Source: Chromera velia (Eukaryota; Sar; Chromeraceae). Taken from it: a stretch of 11,449 nucleotides of DNA. Under the pieces are notes generated by a model. The model was not told the origin of the DNA. It searched no databases and saw nothing but the letters and a program-made list of their open reading frames with translations. A program made the position numbers and the translations under genes. The stretch covers positions 12,501 through 23,949 of the forward strand of contig JAHBMJ010002024.1 in the NCBI GenBank assembly GCA_018398765.1, in the 5' to 3' direction. Positions 8,225 to 11,449 of this stretch are shown one piece after another. The stretch's first letter is position 1. Each line of letters starts with the position of its first letter.

Positions 8225-8541
8225 ATGCAAAGTATGGCTGCACAGGCAGCAGCAGCAAGCGTACGGGCTCAAAAAGAAGCACAGCATCCTCATGGGATTC
8301 ACTCGCATCTTATAGGTCAGGAAATGAATAAATGGGGGGGCGCCCCCTGAAAACGCCTCCCTTAATTCTTCCCTCCCTTCCTCTCTGTCCCTCTCCCTCT
8401 CCCTCTCTCTCTCTCTCACATGTTCTTTCGAGCACAGGCTCTCCTAGAGGCCAGTGGAGAGACAGAAAGTGGGGGGTACGCCCCCAATTGCGGAGCGCTG
8501 CCCATTTTTCTTTTCCTATCTTCCTAATTTTCTCTTGGTGT

Positions 8542-8588
<47 letters not shown>

Positions 8589-8921
8589 CGTGTGTGTGTG
8601 TCTCGATCGCACTGATTTTTGTTATGCAACCGAACAACCATGGTGCCTATCCAAGATGCAGAGAAAGGGGAATGGGTGTGTCCAGATTTCTCTTTACAGG
8701 GCAGAGACTGCGTCGTTCTGTCAAAAGAACACAAGAATATGATGGCCCTTGCTGGGTATGGAGACAACGACAGGATCAGAAAAGGCCTTTCTGCATTCTT
8801 CTTTTGTCTGCACATTCTCCGACAGACCGCCCCCTCTGATAAAAATATTGCCAAATACCCCAGAGCAGTTAAAGACTTCAAAAGAGTCTGGCTTGAAACA
8901 CACCCAGGCCAGCAGTACCCC
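8225..8921 (+). repeat. Second copy of the 693/697-bp duplication
   Basis: Starts ATGCAAAGTATGG like the first copy, directly after the N, and leaves the shared sequence at CAGTACCCC|ACAACC. Only this copy runs on into the complete third exon, so gene models should use it and treat 7531-8223 as redundant. Confidence 0.9.
8316..8655 (+). other. Proposed intron of the forward gene with CT and TG tracts
   Basis: Holds an (CT)n pyrimidine tract, an internal strong acceptor-like TTCTTTCGAGCACAG|G (about 8430), and a (TG)n tract at about 8538-8602. In the first copy these lie 694 to 698 bases earlier. The proposed borders are donor ATAG|GTCAGG at 8315/8316 and acceptor CCAAG|AT at 8655/8656. An extra small exon between the strong acceptor and a TTG|GTGTGT donor is possible. 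Confidence 0.4.
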
Positions 8922-9401
8922 ACAACCCTCTATCTCTTCGAGAGCTTCTATTACTTTCTCTACCACTACCGCTCTGTCGTAAAGTACTTCAGCATGCAGG
9001 CACACGAGGCATTCAACCGCATGGTGGCTGATGCCTTTGCTCCAACTGGCGCTGCAAGCCATAGAGCGAAGCCCCTCCCTAACACCCAAGGGGATACAGG
9101 GACACAAATCGCAGTCCGCAACCTGCTAGGCGCATTCCTTGCTATCGACGATCGGAGCATCAGCGTGCGTCTAGAAGGAAACAAGACACGGATGGATGTG
9201 ATTGCAGACGACGATGTATCAGCAGCAGAAGAAATTTCGAGTAAGAGTGAGGAGGAGGGATATGAAGGGGATGGAGAGGAGGAGGAGGAGGATGAGGGGC
9301 GGGGGGGGGAAGAGGAGGAAGTGGGGCAGGCGGGGGAAGAGGAGGAGGAAGTGGTGGGGGGGGAGGCAGAGGGAGGGTACTCTGACGGAATGTATGACTG
9401 A
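8656..9401 (+). CDS. Forward cassette gene, exon 3 (main conserved-looking domain plus acidic tail)
   Basis: Continuous coding-quality frame to TGA at 9399-9401. The first 190 or so residues look globular: EWVCPDFSLQGRDCVVLS near the start, a helical stretch KDFKRVWLETHPGQQYP, and an aromatic-rich ESFYYFLYHYRSVVKYFSMQ. From about 9220 the protein is an Asp/Glu/Gly low-complexity tail of roughly 60 residues ending in a Tyr/Asp-containing terminus. If unspliced, translation could begin at ATG 8640 in a strong ACCATGG context, giving a 253-residue protein. Its first two thirds appear again in truncated form at 7942-8223 because of the assembly duplication. No family is recognised. Acidic tails occur in chromatin and nucleic-acid-associated proteins, which is only suggestive. 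Confidence 0.65.
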
Positions 9402-9557
9402 CTTACATGATCGAAGATTCACCAGTTGTCGAGTTCCCTCTCCTCTCCAAGCTCTCTCTCGTCGATATCCACACCGGTGTCGTCGGGTTCTGTATTCATG
9501 TATACGTGCACGTATGTGAGTGTTCATGTATATGACCTGTCTGTGCTGTGCGTTCGT
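9402..9557. other. Short gap between the convergent genes
   Basis: Only about 156 bp separate the forward stop (9401) from the proposed reverse stop (9558), so the 3' untranslated regions probably overlap. No AATAAA is seen on either strand in this gap. Repeated TATGAC/GTATACGTGCACGTA words are present. Confidence 0.5.
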
Positions 9558-9671
9558 CTATGACTCGTTTATGACTGAATTGTCTGACAAACCTTCGTTC
9601 GCGTCTTCCTCTCCAGCGGGGGCCTCAGCGGGGGCTTGTTCTTGCCCTTCATCGTCTTCCTGACCAGACGC
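9558..9671 (-). CDS. Reverse cassette gene, proposed last exon (acidic tail)
   Basis: On the minus strand a pyrimidine-containing acceptor TTCATTGCATGCAG ends at 9672. From 9671 the frame reads ASGQEDDEGQEQAPAEAPAG and continues acidic and Ser/Asn-rich to TAG at 9560-9558, 37 residues in all. The composition differs sharply from the surrounding DNA and resembles the acidic end of the forward protein. It joins the preceding exon in phase 0 through a GAA|GTCAGT donor. I infer the exon from composition and splice signals; it is too short to stand alone. Confidence 0.45.
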   Translation of the reverse strand, partial: ASGQEDDEGQEQAPAEAPAGEEDANEGLSDNSVINES

Positions 9672-9732
9672 CTGCATGCAATGAATTGGTATACAAAACA
9701 ATGAATGAATGAAAAACTTTTATTTTACTGAC

Positions 9733-9802
9733 TTCTACTAGCTGGGGTAGCTTTCTAGCTTCCACTAGCTGTTCTAAGCTATCTAGCTCCTCCACAAAAT
9801 CT
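9733..9802 (-). CDS. Reverse cassette gene, proposed small exon 4
   Basis: A 70-base exon reading DFVEELDSLEQLVEARKLPQ and then LVE, a leucine-heptad-like amphipathic helix. The frame differs from the long frame of exon 3, which runs into a stop at 9779. The upstream border is uncertain: acceptor TAAAG|A at 9803/9802 with donor TC|GTACAC at 9861/9860 keeps the frame. The downstream donor is GAA|GTCAGT at 9733/9732. The AATAAA-like sequence after it falls inside the next intron. Confidence 0.4.
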
Positions 9803-9860
9803 CTTTACTCTGCTGACCTGAGGAGGTGAGGGAGGAAGAGGGTTCTTCGTTACGGTGTAC

Positions 9861-10069
9861 GACACACCGACGTCCACCCGGCCAACAGAGGAGAGAGAGC
9901 CCATCACGAAATAGATGCAGGGGTCCATACGTCTCCTCAGCGTCCCTGCCTTGAATGTCTGCCCGAAAATGGAGCCAAGCGACACATCCGAGCGGTAGCC
10001 CTCACGTATCTTTCCAAACAGGAAGCCCAACGCATTTCCTCTAAAGACGATGACAAGAGGGGCATCGAA
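9861..10069 (-). CDS. Reverse cassette gene, exon 3
   Basis: Begins after a strong acceptor TTGTTTTGCTGCAG (ends at 10070) and reads FDAPLVIVFRGNALGFLFGK, then a region with RRRMDPCIYFVMG and a hydrophobic VDVGVSYT end. Alternating hydrophobic residues suggest beta strands in a folded domain. The same frame stays open to 9779, but Pro-rich filler after 9861 looks intronic. No family is recognised. Confidence 0.5.
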
Positions 10070-10174
10070 CTGCAGCAAAACAAGTCATAAGGGAAATGGG
10101 TGAAGACAGAGGAACACACGCATGCATCGAAAACCCGCAGACGTACACCACTGGCAGGGCAGAGATCGACGGAC

Positions 10175-10280
10175 CATCTTTTTGAAGTTTGTTTTGTCCA
10201 CCTTTTCCGGTGCCAACACCTGCACACCACCGTCCTGGGCCCAAGCCTCCACAAAAGATGGCATTCGAAAGGCACCCATG
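10175..10280 (-). CDS. Reverse cassette gene, exon 2
   Basis: Reads MGAFRMPSFVEAWAQDGG and on through APEKVDKTNFKKM. The proposed donor is ATG|GTCCGT at 10175/10174, which joins exon 3 in phase 0; AAG|GTGGAC a little earlier is an alternative. Upstream, either an intron of 75 nt (10355-10281) joins exon 1 in phase 2, or the frame runs directly into exon 1 through an in-frame TAG at 10297-10295. Confidence 0.45.
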
Positions 10281-10297
10281 CTGCCGACACACGCCTA

Positions 10298-10759
10298 GAG
10301 ATCTTCCTTAGACAGCAACGTGTCCGAAAAGCCGGAAAGGATCAGGGCGTAGTACCGGATGGCCAACATCAAGACTCCCCTCGAACCTGACGTCAAATGC
10401 CGGAAAGCATACTGTCGGTTTTGACGGTACTCTAACCTTGGCTGGATGCGTTCCCACAAGGCTTCTGTCACAACAGAACGCAACGCCGACAGCTTTGGGG
10501 CCCTTTGGAGCTTTTCAACAGGAGATAGAATGCTTTTTGAGAAACGAGATAGACAGACACCAGATGCGTGTAGCATCGTTCTATTCATAACTGACATCAA
10601 CGCCCTCCGTGTTGCACCCTCAATGTCTGCCTGTGCTTTGTGCGACACGTATTGGGGCAGCATGCCCTTCAAAGCACGCACCATCAGGCCTTCCGCACCG
10701 GGCAACAGGGCAGCATCTTTGACTGCCTTCACTCGATCGAACACAGATTCCTCACTCAT
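10298..10759 (-). CDS. Reverse cassette gene, exon 1 (hypothetical protein N-terminal domain)
   Basis: The first ATG in the frame is at 10759-10757 (context AGGATGAG), about 160 bp inside the right TIR. The open frame extends a little further upstream (SKLSKLREKTTVRSARTR), so an upstream start or exon is possible. The protein is charged and helical throughout (SEESVFDRVKAVKDAALLPG, then ALWERIQPRLEYRQNRQYAF). I chose this strand because the opposing frame (10446-10838) has poor composition. If the 75-nt intron is real, the exon ends at 10356. With the other proposed exons the protein is about 300 residues. It runs convergent to the forward gene and no family is recognised. Confidence 0.55.
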
Positions 10760-10918
10760 CCTGGTTCTTGCACTTCTAACGGTCGTTTTTTCCCGCAATT
10801 TCGACAGCTTTGAAGTGAGTAAGAGTGTCTGGAACTAATGTGGCTCAACGAAGTTCAGTTATCAGTCTGTCTCCGAGATTGATATTAACCTACCGCATCC
10901 GGCGCCCTGCAGGGCGGC

Positions 10919-10957
10919 GGGGGGCCCAATTCATGCCGAGGCCCCCGCCCGCATACG
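10919..10957 (-). repeat. Right terminal inverted repeat
   Basis: Reverse complement begins CGTATGCGGGCGGGGGCC and ends GGCATGAATTGGGCCCCCC. Three mismatches separate it from the left TIR. It is followed inward by GCCGCCCTGCAGGGCGCC. Confidence 0.85.
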
Positions 10958-11016
10958 TTTTTGAGACCATTTTTTTTACCGTTTTTTTTTCGGCAGAGAC
11001 TAAGTCAGAAATGCCC
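10958..11016. other. Right flank of the cassette with T-runs
   Basis: T-rich sequence with AGACTAAGTCAG at 10997-11008, which also occurs at 6478-6489 on the left flank. It may be the continuation of the dispersed repeat into which the cassette inserted. Confidence 0.4.
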
Positions 11017-11065
11017 ATTGCCGGCAGACCGGCAATTGCCGGCAGCGAAGGGTCATTGCCGGTAG
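11017..11065. repeat. Three ATTGCCGGYAG repeats with nested palindromes
   Basis: Copies at 11017-11027, 11035-11045 and 11055-11065. The first two create a hairpin ATTGCCGG/CCGGCAAT (11017-11024 and 11029-11036) and a perfect 14-bp palindrome CCGGCAATTGCCGG (11029-11042). Role unknown. Confidence 0.6.
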
Positions 11066-11449
11066 CGATCGCAACCCTGAATCCCTATATTTTTAGTAAC
11101 ATAAAAAAAAAAAGCTGTTCATTAATTTAGTTTCTACACTGCAAGACTTAATTAATTCAATTCTGTTCTGTACTATCTATCCAAGCTGTATCTAATGTCC
11201 GAGTCTAGGTCCGAGTCTGAAGCGCTACCAGGTGAAAGACCCTAAAAGCCATTAGATCTTCTCAACTAGAAGCTTATCATTAAAGTCTCTTAAGATCTTC
11301 TTACAGGAAAAGACTGAAGGACGGGATGCATTGCATATTCCCGTTCCTTTCATTGTTCAGCCGTTTCATCTCATCACGTTTTATAAGCATGCTACTATTG
11401 ATTGCAATTAATTCAAATTGTATGAAGAAGCATACACATGCATGCATGC
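11066..11449. other. AT-rich end of window, no gene seen
   Basis: Contains a direct repeat GTCCGAGTCT (11198-11207 and about 11210-11219) and AATTAATTCAA words, and ends in CATGCATGCATGC. No coding frame of quality is visible. Confidence 0.5.

Larger units (their letters stand above)
6522..10957. mobile_element. TIR-bounded cassette with two convergent genes, type unknown
   Basis: The ends are 39-bp inverted repeats (6522-6560 and 10919-10957). The left edge coincides with the point where dispersed repeats A and B stop matching, as expected if the cassette inserted into copy B. Inside are a forward gene (6738-9401) and a reverse gene (10759-9558), separated by only about 156 bp at their 3' ends. 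No DDE transposase, tyrosine recombinase, helicase or polymerase motif is visible to me. The apparent length is 4436 bp, about 3.74 kb once the artefactual duplication at 7531-8921 is collapsed. A clear target-site duplication is not visible. GTCTG on the left against TTTTG on the right is the best candidate and is weak. Confidence 0.7.

Noticed and set aside
7531-8921. Genuine recent tandem duplication
   Set aside because: Near-total identity plus a single N exactly at the junction is better explained by unmerged contig ends.
9202-9527. Forward and reverse frames over the GGA-rich tract
   Set aside because: Arg/Lys/Gly-rich or Leu/Pro/His-rich shadows of the acidic tail of forward exon 3.
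9937-10290. Minus-strand frame of 117 residues
   Set aside because: It is open through proposed introns but gives Cys/Trp/Arg-rich low-quality sequence, while the adjacent frames read better and are joined by strong splice signals.
10446-10838. Forward frame of 130 residues
   Set aside because: Antisense to reverse exon 1, which has far more protein-like composition.

Overview
This looks like repeat-rich nuclear DNA of a eukaryote, most likely a protist or alga. The reasons are a non-LTR retrotransposon reverse transcriptase, apparent GT-AG introns with pyrimidine-rich acceptors, long (CA)n, (GA)n and (TG)n microsatellites, and no compact operon structure. TGCATGCA-type words recur (3521-3540, 9673-9680, 11437-11449). 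They are reminiscent of some alveolate genomes, but that is only a hint and I do not name a species.

Layout. 2-1624 is the 3' part of a LINE-like reverse transcriptase, one continuous reading frame broken only by two TAG codons. 1625-3960 has no gene I can defend. It holds a GC-rich island ending in a TATA-like box (1995-2336), an array of near-identical palindromes (2430-2700) and a cluster of perfect GC-rich and TGCATGCA palindromes (3408-3545). 4150-4556 is a compound microsatellite built on a 135-bp duplication. 4784-6521 carries two diverged copies of one dispersed repeat. Copy A (4784-5839) is split by about 570 bp of foreign sequence. Copy B (6020-6521) is continuous.

The most interesting part is 6522-10957. 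It is bounded by 39-bp terminal inverted repeats (36 of 39 identical), and the left one starts exactly where copies A and B stop matching. It encloses two convergent, apparently multi-exon genes. The forward gene (exons near 6738-6972, 7145-7621 and 8656-9401, about 485 residues if joined) has a Cys4 cluster, a basic segment and a long acidic C-terminus. The reverse gene (five proposed exons between 10759 and 9558, about 300 residues) also ends in an acidic, Gln/Ala-rich tail. I recognise no transposase, helicase or recombinase in either protein. The unit is either an unfamiliar type of DNA transposon or a transposon that carries captured genes.

One caution: 7531-8223 and 8225-8921 are the same sequence except for two TG units, and a single N separates them. 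This is almost certainly two overlapping contig ends left unmerged, so the cassette is really about 3.74 kb. After the cassette, 10958-11449 holds short palindromic repeats and AT-rich DNA without genes.
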